NCBI GenBank assembly: GCA_037178855.1
Contig: JASJZC010000005.1
Span: 2,170,001-2,234,000 of the forward strand
DNA length: 64,000 nucleotides
Reading direction: 5' to 3'
DNA from: Oscheius sp. JU75
Lineage: Eukaryota > Nematoda > Chromadorea > Rhabditida > Rhabditidae
Shown: one piece after another, positions 1 to 12,915 of the stretch
Layout of the letters: every line of letters begins with the position of its first letter
Numbering within the stretch: the stretch's first letter is position 1
Notes under the pieces: model-generated
Seen by the model: the letters and a program-made list of their open reading frames with translations, nothing else
Databases searched by the model: none
What the model was told of the DNA's origin: nothing
Program-made: the position numbers and the translations under genes

Positions 1-113
1 CACAGAAACCATCGCGCTTTAGATAGTAGAAATGGACTAGTTAACACCTGCCTATAATCTATCTTTGAAACATTTATAAGCTCCACGTGAAGACACAAAA
101 ATTCTATTTTTAG

Positions 114-1054
114 AGGTAGTGCTTTTGCCGGGAATTGCTACGGTTGCGGAGACGATGTCATCTGTGTGCTGAGGCGACTCCAGAATGCATCTTATGCATT
201 TTCTAAGGGAGACCACCTGGCCGAAAGTAACGAATTGTGGCATCTGGGACCTCAGAACTGGTAACTTTTCTGCACCAGAAGACAGTTGTCACGTAGCTCA
301 TATGCCCTGATTTGTTATACTCATTATCCCACCCAAAATCAAGAGCTAGCATAGGAATTGCTTAAAACACATTTTCAAGTCGAGCCATTTCAAAATGTTT
401 GTACATCTGTCTATGTACTTTATCATCATTTTCGATCAAAAACGACATCAACCGACTGCACTATCTTCAAAAAGGACAAGTAGTAGAAACACAAAATGTC
501 CAAACACTATTTGAGCTATTTGCTAGCAGCAAACTTTGTGTTTTGTAATGTTTCACCAAACACGTATTACTGGTTTTTTCCGCTGGCTGATTTTAACGCT
601 CCCGAGTAGAGTCTTGGATAAACAGAATCTTAGGATTTCGTGTCGTTACCATACTCAGGACTCTAGATCTTTTTATATTCTAGACCCTTATTTTGAACCC
701 TAGGGTCCCGAAGCCGACATTATCTTTATATCAGGGTCTACTATTTTCAGGCACTGTGAGTACTACCAGTCCCCTTCCTTCTTCCGTCTCATTCGCTACT
801 CTCCAGCCAGGAAAGAAGAATTGGTAAAAGAATTGAGCTCGGTCCTCTCCGCATCCAATGTCCCTCCCCAAACTGTCCAAAAGATCATTGAACAACTCCT
901 GACAGAAACCACGCCTCATACAACTCATAACCGAGGGAATGGGACTGCTAGGAGTGAAATTGTAGCAAAATTGAATTCCGAAGAGGGAAAACAACTTTTG
1001 AAGAACATTTTCTACTGGGACTATGTCCTTTTTGGCTTCGAAATGCCTTGTTAA
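114..1054 (+). CDS. Carbohydrate sulfotransferase, nematode type; C-terminal exons
   Basis: Two exons, 114-260 and 751-1054, join in matching phase (2+1) across a 490-base intron with TTTTTAG and TTTTCAG acceptors; the gene begins outside the window. The spliced product has the conserved tail of the worm Sulfotransfer_2-type carbohydrate sulfotransferases. A WHLGPQNWHCEY block carries the usual PQ-x-W-x-C motif, then comes an IIRYS-like strand (LIRYSPARKEEL), a helical segment ending in TPHTT, and the closing YFYDF-like YWDYVLFGFEMP before the stop. Family members are Golgi type II membrane enzymes that move sulfate from PAPS to glycans; the PAPS-binding motifs would lie upstream and are not seen. 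Family recalled from memory of C. elegans proteins; the substrate cannot be told. Confidence 0.75.
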
Positions 1055-3035
1055 TTATGTTGTATTGTTAGCATATTGGCCATTTTTAGTACGAGTATCT
1101 TGTTCTCTTTCTCCAAAAAAGTTGTCAGGTTGTTGTAAAGTAAAGGTTTCAGTGCAGCTGTACAGTGACAGTTTTTTATGTTCAGCGGCAATGAAAACAT
1201 AGAACTGCCCTGCGCGCGAGTCAGTAGTGAAGCAGTAAAGATATGATCTAAAATTTTCCGAACAGTGGTCCCAGTTCGATACTCATCGTTGTCTTGGCAT
1301 TTTACATTGAAAACCGAGCATTTTCCAAGTGCAAATCTCAGAAATTGTTGCCGACTGAAACATTTATGCTCGATACTGAGACCCGGGACAATGCTTTTAT
1401 GGTCCCACAGCACTTCTTCCACTTTACTAAGAAGACATCATTGATTTGACGATCCTTCAGTTTTCAAATCTTTCAGCTCACCAATGCTGTATACGGGAAA
1501 ATAATCTGGAATAGCATTTCATTGTGATTTTCTTTTTTGAACAAAAAAAGAAAAGAAAGGTGGAAAACAACAAGCATTCTCCTCAGCAACTGAGCCCGGA
1601 TCTGACAGACGCGGATATTCACCACTATACTACGACTTGCTCGTTTTCATTGACTGAAAGGATCCTTCTGAACAAAAGGGTGTGTTCAGAACAACAATTT
1701 TAGTCATACTCTTCCCAGACGTCAGAAACAAGGTTGTATGCTTCAACGATTCCTGTAATACATTTTTTTCACACATTTTTTTTTTCTGAAAACTCAATAT
1801 GTTGGAGGCTGCGATCTGTTTCAAACTTTTTCAAACAATCGTTTCTGGAACAAGTGTCAACGTTCCAGCACCTCCAATAGGTGGGCACAAGTGGTCGAAT
1901 TTGACGCTGTTCGTTCTCTCAACAGCTCGCACTCGCCCCGCAGCGAGCACAAACAGAGTCCTTTCCGATCAGGGCGGGTCGCTGACCGCGTAAGGGCCAC
2001 TCCCAGGGCCATTAGCCCGTTTGTTTCTTGAGCTTACTTTGACTGAATTGTCACTATGAAACATACAAAAAAACAGGTAGAACCTTTACATTTTGCCAAT
2101 TTTTTATTTCTTTACTATAAAAACGCAATGGTATCTGGGTATCTCCGTGCGTCACCACGAAGCAAAAATTGGCAAGTCTTAACATGTCAAGAGTTTAGTT
2201 GACAAGTCCGCACTGGGGTAAACTTTGAAACGCCGTCGTAGACGACTGGTCAGATCATTAGTTTGTGTTCGGCATATTCTGAGCTCCTGACGTTTGAAAA
2301 GCTACTGTTAAGCTCAAGTTTTTACTGTTTTTCTGCCCAATCTTATCTTCCCTGTGCAACAACACTTTTCTAGAAATGCGGCTCAATTTTTTCTCAATAG
2401 CTTTGGGTGTCAAGTGCTGAAAGCTCTCTGAAACCGATAGTTTATTTGCTCAGACTGTAGTCAAGTGGTTGTGCCGACCATGTGGGAGGCGAGGAGCGGC
2501 TGATCACTGTTTTGGGGGTTGGAGTCGAAAGAATGATGTTCTTTGAAATCAAGTTTATGAGATTTTTATTACGAAAACTTTTGGATATTTTCATGAACTG
2601 TGAAACACAAATTGGAAGTAGAGAAAATGCTGAACAGCGGTGTGCTATTAATTTTAGTTTTTAATGAATCATGAAAACTTTGTCTATTTTGTTCCTCTTC
2701 TCACTCGATTTCCAGCTTGATAGCCGTTCCACTACATGAGAGAAAACCACACGATTGCAGTTCGGTTCTCGTGTCTCTGTGACCAATTCTCCTTCTCTAT
2801 TTTCTACGCTCGTAAAATCTTGACAAATTAGCATGGCCAGCAGCGATCTACCTTCGTCTCGCTTTTAATCTATTCGTGAAACATGAACACATTTTTCGTG
2901 TTTTACAAATGAGTTTTTGATAAGAGCGAAGTCAACACTCAAGTGCTCTTTTTCGCTCACTAACTATTTTTTTACGCTAGTTTTGAAAAACTTTTGTTGT
3001 TTCAGTTTGGACGTGTCTATGCCGCCAATAGGGGT

Positions 3036-3152
3036 AATAGATCTAGTGCCTCTTCATATCCGTAAAACACGCTCCCCGAATAACTCTTTCTAATGACTTT
3101 GCATGAGAAAGAAGATTACTGTGAATTGATTTGAAGAGGCACTAGATTTATT
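3036..3152. repeat. Inverted repeat, 21-base arms
   Basis: Arms 3036-3056 and 3132-3152 are reverse complements at 20 of 21 positions (core TCTAGTGCCTCTTCA), with a 75-base loop. Probably a small foldback element or its remnant. Confidence 0.6.
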
Positions 3153-3708
3153 ACATGTTGAAAGCAAACACCTTTTCTTCTCCTGACTCATGTTTTAGGT
3201 ACTCCGTAAAGTATCGGACATTTTATATACTTTTTGTTATCTTCTTTTTAACTTCCGAGCAGTACTTATGTGCTTTTAGTGTTCCAACCTAACCTTATAT
3301 GTACAACAACTTCTTTTGAACAAGCCGGAGTCCGTAGCGAACTCCACCAGTCTGTTCATCTTCGTGAACCTTTGAAAAGTCTTATGTTTAAAAAATAGTA
3401 CATAGTTGCGAATTGTTGAAAAAAGTACTAAGTAGTCTCGAATCTCATCATTCAAAAATACGCAACGTTTTGGTTTCAACGAAAACATAAAACACTATAT
3501 CCGGTGAGCATTACTGGTTTCCATTCAAAGTATCATAGTTTCTCTGATGACGCTCTACTCAATGTCTCTCTGTCTCTCTATTTTCACGCCTTCCTTTCTC
3601 ACCCTTTTCATTCAAATTAATAAGCAGGAAGCCGAAGGATGTTGCGCAAGTGTCTTCATTTTTTGTCCCTCCAGCCGGTCTATTTAGTCTTCTGAACGTG
3701 CTGGCTTA

Positions 3709-3730
3709 GCGGCAGCGGGAACGCTGCCGC
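3709..3730. other. Perfect GC-rich hairpin
   Basis: GCGGCAGCG (3709-3717), loop GGAA, CGCTGCCGC (3722-3730): a perfect 9-bp stem closed by a GNRA-type tetraloop in otherwise AT-rich DNA. No gene is attached to it. Confidence 0.5.
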
Positions 3731-3896
3731 AAACTCTGTTTCCTACTCACGGTCAAAGAAGAAAAATGGAAGCTAATCCTGATCTCTCGGAAAACGTCCG
3801 GCATTTTTAGGAAAGGATAGTGAAAAACCTAAAGCTACATGACTTTTTGAAGTATGTTCTGTTTCAACGGGTGTTCATTTAGGAAGATACGTTACA

Positions 3897-4193
3897 TCTT
3901 TCCCCTATCAAAGAACGATGTAGAAAGCCCCATTGAAGAACACAAGACCAGCAGCGATGAACTGCCCTCGTCTTGCTTTTATTCTACTTGAAAAGCATGA
4001 ACACATTTTTTCGTGTTTCACAGATGAGTTTGATATTGAGCGAAGCTAGCTCTCAAGTGCTCATCAATCAAAGATCCACAATCTGTGGATGGTTCAAGTT
4101 GTGTCCTATCCAATGATTCTACTTTATATGAGATTCCAAATACTTTCCTAGAAAGTTTTTGTTGTTTCACTGCGTTCTTTGATAGGGGAAAGA
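3897..4193. repeat. Inverted repeat, perfect 20-base arms
   Basis: The arm at 3897-3916 (TCTTTCCCCTATCAAAGAAC) is the exact reverse complement of 4174-4193, with a 257-base centre that overlaps the second copy of the direct repeat at 2829-4195. This looks like the termini of a short non-autonomous element; no clear target-site duplication was seen. Confidence 0.55.
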
Positions 4194-7100
4194 TTCTCTT
4201 CGAAGATCGTTTCGTTGCTCTCAGATGTATAAAAAAAATTAACCAAAATGCTATCCATTCTCATTGCCACTATTCTGATCCCAAACCAATGACAAAATGT
4301 TTCGCCTTTTATCTAAGCTTTATTGCTGATTGTGTGAAACATTCGGTGGTCTGCTTGTAAGAAACATTCGGTGATTCGATTTGGCTGAGAAGTTTCAATT
4401 TTTGCCCGTTTCATTTATCTTTTGACTTCTCCAAGTAACTTTATTTGTTCGTTTGAAGTTTTAACCGCTTTTTACACAGTTAGCGTCTATACGGTTATGT
4501 TAGTTAATGGAGCCAGGAAAGTAGTCCTCAGTTCTGGATAATTGAATTCGAAACTTCAAAATTTTTTTTGATTACCTTCCAAAAAGTATCTTTTTTTGCT
4601 TCACTATAGATAACGGGTACAGAATCTTCTGGGCACTATATACATCCTGTGCTTTTCGAACAGTTCTTGTTTCACACTCTACAAGCCAAACTTCGTGACT
4701 CTCCTTTTTTCACCTCCTCTGACCACTATATTAGGGAGTGTCACACTGATCGCGCACAAGAGATGGAGCATTGAACCGAGGAGGAGATCCGTCAACCAGT
4801 GCAAATATGGTCCGTGGTTTAGAGCCTTCTGTCACTCTCCGAAAGGGGACTAATAGGCCCATTTTGGCTTTTCTAACATTCTTTTGAATAGATAGAACAT
4901 CCAGCTAAAATTTTTTTTTAATTATTGTTTATATATAGTCGGTTCAAGAAAAATAGAGCATTTTTCAAATTGACCCGGAGCCCAAGGACCTTAACTATGA
5001 AGCGCTGTCTTCGAAAACCATACAAATTTTTAGGAAGTGTGTTCCCCCTAGATTTTACTTACAGTAGACGTGAAAGGAATTAAAACTATTCTGTTTTGAT
5101 TAGCTTCAAGATCTTGAAAAAAAAGAGTCAATTCTCCCATTACCGGATAGTCTCTCTCCCACAACATACAAAGTCAAAGTGTGGTCGGGTAGAACCTGTC
5201 TCTTTCTCTCTCTCTCTCTCTCCCGCTTTTCCAGATAGCCCTCCGGCGCTCACAGTCATGTCCATTTCGGTTCGGTGACCAGTCGGCCCGCCCCTTTCGA
5301 ACCTCTATCACTCGTTCCGGTTGACTTTTACTTGCTGTGATCACCCGAGTTCCTTTCTCTCATTCCCTATGCACGACCAAAACTAGTTATTTTATACTTG
5401 GTAAGCTGGAGATACTGTAGACGATCCTGTAACACTTCTTATTACTTCTCGTGAAACACTGGAAATCCCAAGGAAAAAAGTACGCTTGTAACTAGACTTT
5501 CGCACTCAATTGCCCAAAAAATGACGTGATCCCTTCTAAAAATCGAAAAAGTGCCGATTTTCTCGCCGGACACTGACGAATTAGCCGTTCCCAGCTGTGC
5601 GCCACACGCTTACGCTATCCGGTTCCAATCAGTTGATCTGCGCCGAGAAAAAAAAGCAATGATAAACGTAGAAGAGAGGTGGGCAAAGAGCTTGTCCTTG
5701 GGGTCTGAATCAGATATTTTTGGCCATGTTTAATTGTTTTTCATATAGAGGCTATTCTAATGCCCATCTTTTGCTATTGTTCACCTTTAAAATCATGTAT
5801 TTCACAGTATTGGTATACGAAGAAAGATCACGAATAGTACGATTGTTTCTTTACTGCACTTGTTTAAATTCTCACTGGAAAATACTTTATCTTACAGGCA
5901 GTCACTTCCTACAGAAGAGATATAGATGGATAGAGAGACAGAGCAGTAGAGAGAGAGAGAGACAGAGAGAAATAGAGGGACAGAGGAACAGGGAGCCAGA
6001 GCGGCAGAGAGACTGAGAGATAAAATGTAAGACTGAGACATTCTCCTCTTACAAACTACTTTTCTAGCCTTGAACTGCTTTATAATTTTCTACTGCTTTC
6101 AACCATCCACTCTTTGCTAAACCGAAGAAACGGCGGTTGCAAAAAAAAAAGTATAGTGTGTAAAAAATCACTGCCAAAAGTGTAAAAATGTAGTGCCGTC
6201 GTCAAACGGCGAAGCCAGCTGGTAAGAGAAGATATTGGAGTATGAAATCGCACGTAGCTATATACAGTTCTTGAAACATTTGTTCATTCCACAGAGCTTC
6301 CAACAAAACCTTTGCAAATCTTTTCGTCTTTTTCCTTTCTCTTCCAGCAGATCTCTTCTGCTTGCTCTCATATAGGGAATTGTTCAGCCTACTTTTGAAA
6401 AATTTCGTAAAATTACTTACTTTCCATATGTGTCCTTGATTGCGTTACAATTTGAATGTTTCAAAAGAATACAGTCGTGGAAGTACTATCACACTATTAC
6501 ACTCCACTTTGCTTGAAACATTTTAGTAATTCAAAACTTTTCCTGCAAATCTTTTTCCCAACTTTTTGCCCAACATCTTCCTATTTCCAATCTTACCACC
6601 ATTTTTCCAAAATTTTCAAACTCTTTCCTGACCCATTTGGCCTCGTTTCTTCACCTCTCCGCCCGCCCCCTTGACCTAAACGTGACGGTTGACTGATTAG
6701 GCAAACAGGAGCTAATTGCGCTACAGCCTTCTTCCGTACCCTTTTGTCTTTTCTCGTCTTGTTGGTCAGTTTTCGGGGCTCCTGGGGCTTAGTTTTCACT
6801 TCCTTCTTTTGACACTTTCCTGCTTGGTTCGTTTTTGAAGAAGTTCGGTATGTTTCACTGATTCCTTATTACAGAGGAAACTGTTTAGACTAGTCCCTCT
6901 GGAGCCTAGGTGGTTCCGTTAGGAGAGAGAGCTGGCCTAATATTAGAAGAATTACGCAGATATATAATAGAAGGATCAGTTCTATTATTTTTATTCTGAT
7001 ATGTCTACAATTGAAAACATTGATTCGAGAGTCACTCAGGCTATTCCAGTCTCCACTCCCCGTGGAAGGCAGAGTCTCTATCCTATACTCAGTGAGTCGG

Positions 7101-8329
7101 AACAGAAACTATTTTGAGCTTGATAGTTCGTAGTTGCTTCACTGACCGCATAGCCCCTACGGATCCTTTTCTACTTTCTCTCTTACTTTCTCTCTTCTTT
7201 GAGCCTAATCCCCGGTCATTCGTTGCTTGCCCCCGCGCGGATTATAACCTCTAGCTCTCCAAACAGACAATATGATCTTTTATGTCCATTTTGAGACGGA
7301 AGCAGTCCTCTGTAGCATAAGTATAAGCCCCTTCAAAAACGGAGATGGAAAGGGGATTGTGAGGCTTTGTAACTCCTCCTCAGAGATCGCAACTTTGTGG
7401 CAGGGATCAGTTCCAGAAAGATAGAGAGAGGTCAGCAGAAATTGTCCAGAATAATGGCTCCTTTCTTAGTAGCCTTCTTCTAAAATACAAAACTTATCTT
7501 ATCTCTATCAGAATGGATCTATCTACTTCCAGTTAATGGCAAGCAGCACTATGAGACTCAGTACATTCTTGTTTCAGCCGATACTTTTGTAGTGGCCATA
7601 GCTTCCGGAGACAGTCTTTTAAGTTTCCGAGCTATTATTTTCCTGTTACTTCTCTCATAAAAATGTAGAGCTTTGTCATTTCTCTTTACACATGAATTTA
7701 TCACTATATATATATTTTTTTTCACTGTGTATAAAGAGAGCCTTACGCTTGAAGTTTAGTGATATCGTGAAACCAAAAAGTAGGTATTTCTCACATATCC
7801 AGAGCCCTCAGTTTTTCCGTTGCAGGACCAGAAAAAACCAGGCCCTGAATTGCTTTGATAAGCCGCCATTTGACACGCGTTTCTGTCCATCCTTCCAATC
7901 CCCAAAACCGGCATCCAGTTCAGCCTTTCTCTCTCTCGGAACCGGGCTTTCCCGCTGACCCGCAACGGCAGCAGCCTGCCGGATTACACGATCTGGGAGG
8001 AGGAAATGAGGAGGAACTGATGGGGCCCCCGGGAGGAACGGAAAGATGCAAATTGTGGAGAGAGGGTCATCAGAACGTGTTTTTGCTAGCCTACTAGCTG
8101 GTCAGTTTCATGACTTTTTGATTCTTTGGGGTCTATTTTTGCTCTACAAGTAATACTATCGCCCCTAGAGGGGCTTAGTGACAGTAATTCTTCCAAATCT
8201 GCTGAATTTCTATTTTCTTCTATCCAACCGTCGTGACCCTTTTCTCCCACTTCAACTTATCCGCATTTCATTGAATCGAGGTACTGTGACAGGAGCAATG
8301 TTCTCCCTACGAAGCTACCTTCCGAACTG

Positions 8330-9820
8330 ACTCAGTTTGGCTTGACTTGCCAACAATTGTGTGTATAAAGTAATTGGCAAAAGTTAGCAATTAAATCTTC
8401 AGACAGACAGAGACGCGAGGACAATTTTAAATAGATTGTCTATAGGTCGTCACTACAATCCAGAGTTGCTTTTATACTTTAATTGTAACAAAAAAATTTA
8501 TTTTGGAATATCAGCAAAAGTATGTGTTTCAAAAACTTTTTTTCCTGTCCAACCCATTTATTGCAAACAAGTTAGGCTATGCCCTTTCGGAGCATGCCTA
8601 AATTTTTCTGTCTAATTTGTTTCGCCCCTTTCGGGGCTCATGGATCTACTTCCGAGCCTTTGAACCTACATCCTAGTTTTTGAGCCGACTTCCGACACTT
8701 TAAATTCAATTCGTATTCTTTGAACCTACCCTCTTTACTATTGAATCCCCTTCCCATTCTGTCAACCCATTTCCCATCATTCGATCCCACTTTCGAACCT
8801 TTAAACCAACTTATCTTTCTTCTAACCCACTTCTTGTAACTCAACTCACTTCCCATCCTTTGAACCCACTTTTTATTCTTTGAACAGACTGCCTTACCCT
8901 GGAACCCAATTCCCATCCCACTTCCCTTCCACTTTTTAAAACCCCTTCCCATCCTCTGAGCCCACCTCCCACCTTTTGAATCCTCTTCTCCCTGTCTTAC
9001 TCTTCAATTCCTATCCTTTGAATGCACTCTCTTACATTTGAACCACCTGCCACCCTTTATCCTTTGAAGCCAATTCCTATCTTTTGAGCCCACTTCCTAT
9101 ACCTTGAACTCACTTCCACTCTTCGTCCCCACTTCTTACCTTTTGAACCCTCTCGCCAAAAAATACCCTAGAAACGTCTACTTCGACGTCGAAAATGGCG
9201 AGAAAAATGTAGAAAATTAGAAAAACATAAGAGAACAGCGTTTCCTCAATTTTGTTCATTATTCTCATCTTTTTTGTCATGTCGAAGTAGACGTCTTTGA
9301 GGTAATTTGTAGCGTCGAGTCGATTAAACACATTTAAAAGTCATGAAAATGTGTGTAAAGCACCGAAAAATGCGAAAGATTGATTTTCAGGGAAGTTCGT
9401 CGCGGGACCCGATTTGAAAACGCGTTCTGCCGTGCACCCGCAATGTCACCGTCCCTTTAAACCCACTCCCTATTCCTCAAACCACTCTTTGAAACCACTT
9501 TCTTGTCCCTCGAACCCAACTCCCTATTCAAGTAGTACTATCACCCCTAGAGGGGCTCCATGTCACAACCTGATTCCTTTGATCTCTACCTGGTTTTTAT
9601 CCCCTTCTGTCAGCGTCCCCTTCCCTCTCATTTCTATATCCGCCCGCAAGTTCTCCACCAGTCAAGCTACACTTGCAGGACCAACATTCTTCCAACGAAG
9701 CTATCCCCAAACTGATTTGACTTGCAAACAATTAGAGTGCACACAAAGTAGTGTACACTAATTGCAATAATGGCTTCAGACAGACACAGACGCGAGAACA
9801 TTTTAAAATAGATTTAGCAA
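8330..9820 (-). repeat. Interspersed repeat modules and degenerate minisatellite
   Basis: Two modules, about 8330-8500 and 9640-9815, carry in reverse orientation the features of the 59.5-61.8 kb block: GACAGACAGA tract, GACGCGAG, the AATTAGTGTGCAC-like palindrome and TTGACTTGC. Between them, 8640-9170 is a degenerate tandem array with a unit of about 20 bases, roughly TTTGAACCCACTTCCTATCC. CCCCTAGAGGGG and GCCCCTTTCGGGGC palindromes sit nearby at 8162, 8623 and 9547. One dispersed composite family with copies in both orientations. Confidence 0.7.
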
Positions 9821-9911
9821 AAACTGATAATGACTCACATTTTCTCGCAACATTCTAAACCAACACTGAAAGGTACCTATTAGAAATGTTGCATATCTGG
9901 ATTCGCATTGG

Positions 9912-10073
9912 ATGACAGCAGTATTATGGCTTGCAACTCTTGCGGTTCTGACCCCCCTCCGGCTATTCATGACCAACTCACAAGTTCTAGTGCAAACATT
10001 CCACGCGCGCATGTATCGTGACCGTCCCTCCTGGGGAGAGGGCAGTCGGAAGCCCTTCGACCAATACAGCTGA
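9912..10073 (+). CDS. Small ORF with signal-peptide-like start (uncertain)
   Basis: An ATG-initiated frame of 53 residues begins MTAVLWLATLAVLTPLRLF, a plausible secretion signal, and ends at TGA 10071-10073. Directly after it, about 10070-10170, is another open stretch ending at a strong donor (AAG|GTCAGTGAG). It might be the first exon of a secreted or membrane protein, possibly the N-terminus of the receptor tyrosine kinase, or a chance frame. I could not join it to anything in phase. Confidence 0.2.
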   Translation: MTAVLWLATLAVLTPLRLFMTNSQVLVQTFHARMYRDRPSWGEGSRKPFDQYS

Positions 10074-10199
10074 TCCTCCCGTCGTCCTCCACTCCCTCTT
10101 CAGCATAAATTACACTTTCACCCGTATTTTCTCGTCTTCCTGGCGTTTTTCTCTGGAATCTCAATCTCTGTCCAAGGTCAGTGAGCGAGGGGCACCTGC

Positions 10200-12915
10200 T
10201 GCGAAATGAGCCACAAATTGGCTGCTTGATCTCCGAAGGGGATGGGAAGAGACTGTTCCTTGCAGCTGCTCCTACCGGTTTTGCTTGTGGTTTGTACTAT
10301 TCTGTAGGTGGTTACATCTCGCTCATTGCAAAGGAAAAAAATGTTTTGAATAAGTAGAAAATTCAAAATAGTTTTGCTTAGTTCGATATGTATGTCAACG
10401 AACTGTTCAAAATTATTGTTTTGAATAAGTAACGTCGATGAAACATTTATAAAAACAATTCCTTGATTGTGTTCTTATGTTGACAAAGTATTGTCTTTCT
10501 GTTTCAAGTTCAACCATTATCTGACTGTGTTTTCCATATGTTGAGCGAAACAGAGACAAAAAGAAACCTACTTATCCCAAAGACACCACAAGAAACTATT
10601 ATTCATCTTTTTTGTTCCAAGAACCTATAGGGCTGAATTTTCGCTTTTCAGTACTACTAAACTGTTATCGTGCTGAATATCCAGTGATTTCCTACCAGTC
10701 TCGATATGTCCGATACCACCTCACCTTTTACTCTAGGTACAGAGTTTTCATATTTCATAAAGTTCTCTAAGGGTGAGCTATCTTCTAGTTTTACTACACG
10801 TGTACTTTTCGCTTTGAAAAAGAAATAGCAATATTGTTTTAAAGGGAAGCTGTCATTATGGGTGGATTGGTAGACGGCCAAACGCGTTTTCAAATCGGGT
10901 CCCACAACGAATTTCCCTCAAATCGCTTTTTTTGCATTTTTCGGTGCTTAACACACATTTTTATGATATATTCTTTACTCTCGCTCATACTCATACTTTT
11001 CATTTGAACTTTCGTAGGTTTCTTGAATTCTATCCTCCACAATGAAACATGAATTTTGGCAGTACGATTGCAATAATACCACAGACTGAACAAAATGGAA
11101 CCGATTTGGCTGAAAACCTTGTAGTATTTTTCTCGTTTCAAGAACTGTATTTTTTTGAATGCGGTTCTGTCTGCCAGTATTCAGTACTCTGTAATAACAA
11201 TATATTTAAGCTCGAACCTACTCTCACTATATACCCGTCCTTTCGAATATTTTGTATCTCATGAAGTACATTACTAGAGACGTGGTTTGCAGTTTTGTTG
11301 AGTTGCACGGATGTCCCATGCAGTCTTCAGTTAGCTATGATACTATTCAAACTTCACATGTTCACTAAAGAGACTTTTGTATGAAGCTTAGATTAAAGGA
11401 GCTATTGATCTAGTTTTTCTGAACAAGCCATAATTCCTCTTTCACAGAAAATTAGTCCTCGCTAATGTCCAGTTCCTCTTTACAAACACAGGTCCTAATC
11501 CGTTGACTAGACAAACACCGTGTCCTGTGCCACAGCCACGATGGCTCTTTTTTCACTCGCGTCCCCTCATAATACGCAGGAAGAGGAGGAGGAACATGAA
11601 AGACGGAACCAGTCTCTTTTTCCGGACATTGAGGTAGACACACAGGCTGTCAGTCTCATTCAGCCTTCAGATAGTAGGCAACTATTTTCCTCTCTCTCAC
11701 TCTCGAATAGCATCCAATTAGGTATTATTAGAAGCCGGGGGCGAGATCGGGAGCCAACGTCTAGTCTTTCGGGTACTGTAGTCAAAGTCTACTAGTAGTC
11801 TCAGGTTTCTCTGTGGTTTCTAGAGTGTTGAGACGTAAGAAAACTTTAAAATGAAAAGAATTTTCGGATGATATCCCTTCATAAAAAACCATTTGATTCA
11901 CATGTACAGCTTGAAATATTAGCCGGTCGAAATATTGTTAATGTCATTCTCCTTTGAGACTACGGTAATTACAGGCTGCTCAAAGCCTTTTGCGCGTGGT
12001 CCATTTTCCAATTTTGGCACTTTTCTATTCTTAGAGCTAGCGAGAATAAATTCAGAGGAACTGTTGAGTTTTGAAACATTGCTCCTTCGATGTTTTGTCA
12101 TGTCTTTCAATTCCATCCTGTGCCATATTGTGCTTTCTGTCAAACAGTCTCTGACAAAGCTGCCTCGTCAGCTGATCGCTTGACAGTGCTTCGGTAGTTA
12201 CAGTACACCTGCAGTAAGAGCTCATTAACTTTTTATGGTTCTTTTTCTCGGGGAACCAACGAGAAGCCGGAAATACTTATAGGTTTCAAGTATTTCGCTT
12301 ATCTAAACCGTTCCTTGAGACATGATAGTCCGAACGGCAGTACCTTCACACTTACTCTTCTAGAACAGGTTTAGGTTTCAAGACTTATACTAACGTGATC
12401 CGTCTCTGGGAGATGATTGTCTGAAGTTCCTGCATACTCTTCTGAAACAGTTTTAAGTTTCAAGTATTTTACTAGTCTCCACCGCTTGCTTCTGTGATGG
12501 TTATCTTCAGTTGATTAAATTTTGATCATTTTCACAAAAATTACATAGTAATAAGTATGCTTCGCCTCTTTGCTATAACTGCCTATTCCAAAATACTTCG
12601 ATCTGTTCAGCAAATTGATTACAAATTCACATACCATTGGGCAAAATCTCTCTAATGTATCAGCTCTTTTCTAGGTTCAAGCTAATCATATACTTGTGCT
12701 GTCATTCGCAGAGATGATATGTCGCGGCAAACTACGCCCTAAATAACTAAACACCTTTCCTTCTTCTGTTCGTAGTTTCTTCCAAACTTTCTACATATCT
12801 CAGTGCCTTGCATCTGACGTTGTTTTCTGCCATCTTCCGTAAAACATGAAATCAAAGTCAAAAAGTTGAATACTTTTGCAACTTAGCTTTGTAAAACTAT
12901 GTTACACTTTTTCTA
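10200..12915. other. AT-rich DNA, little recognisable
   Basis: Contains four TGTTTCA motifs (10439-, 10500+, 11043-, 12072-) and the candidate exon at 11448-11633. Nothing else here is open with usable splice sites except short frames around 12165-12210. Confidence 0.4.
11448..11633 (+). CDS. Candidate exon with a furin-like basic cluster (uncertain)
   Basis: Between an acceptor TTCACAG and a donor GAG|GTAGAC there are 62 open codons, including the run IIRRKRRRNMK, which fits a furin-type cleavage site. Vertebrate MET precursors are cut by furin inside the Sema region, so an ectodomain exon of the downstream MET-like receptor is conceivable. A second frame over 11520-11690 is also open, so the frame is not certain and no Sema motif was recognised. 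Confidence 0.2.

Larger units (their letters stand above)
2829..4195. repeat. Diverged direct repeat, two copies
   Basis: Two copies, about 2829-3045 and 3945-4195, share the order: CCAGCAGCGAT, then CTCG.CTTTTA, GCATGAACACATTTTT-like and GTGTTTCACA-like runs, AGCGAAG, CTCAAGTGCTC, and a TTTTGTTGTTTCA segment followed by AATAGGGG/GATAGGGG. Similarity is patchy, suggesting an old duplication of about 220 bases. Each copy includes TGTTTCA motifs in corresponding places, so piRNA-type promoters were duplicated with it. Confidence 0.55.
1055..8300. other. Long stretch without a gene model I can defend
   Basis: AT-rich DNA with about 19 TGTTTCA motifs on both strands, several diverged repeats (listed separately), a CT tract at 5205-5222 and GA-rich runs at 5930-6020. 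GC-richer open stretches occur at 1860-2025, 5220-5340, 5550-5720 and 7850-8095. The last is open in two frames (for example a run containing RNRAFPLTRNGSS) after a good acceptor, TTTTTCCGTTGCAG, near 7825. They could be single exons of a gene whose other exons I cannot connect, such as the ectodomain of the receptor kinase downstream, or conserved regulatory DNA. No start, domain or consistent exon chain was found. Confidence 0.5.

Noticed and set aside
1051-1422. 123-residue open frame on the - strand just after the sulfotransferase stop
   Set aside because: No splice signals, domain or coding-like composition; it overlaps the expected 3' UTR of the sulfotransferase.
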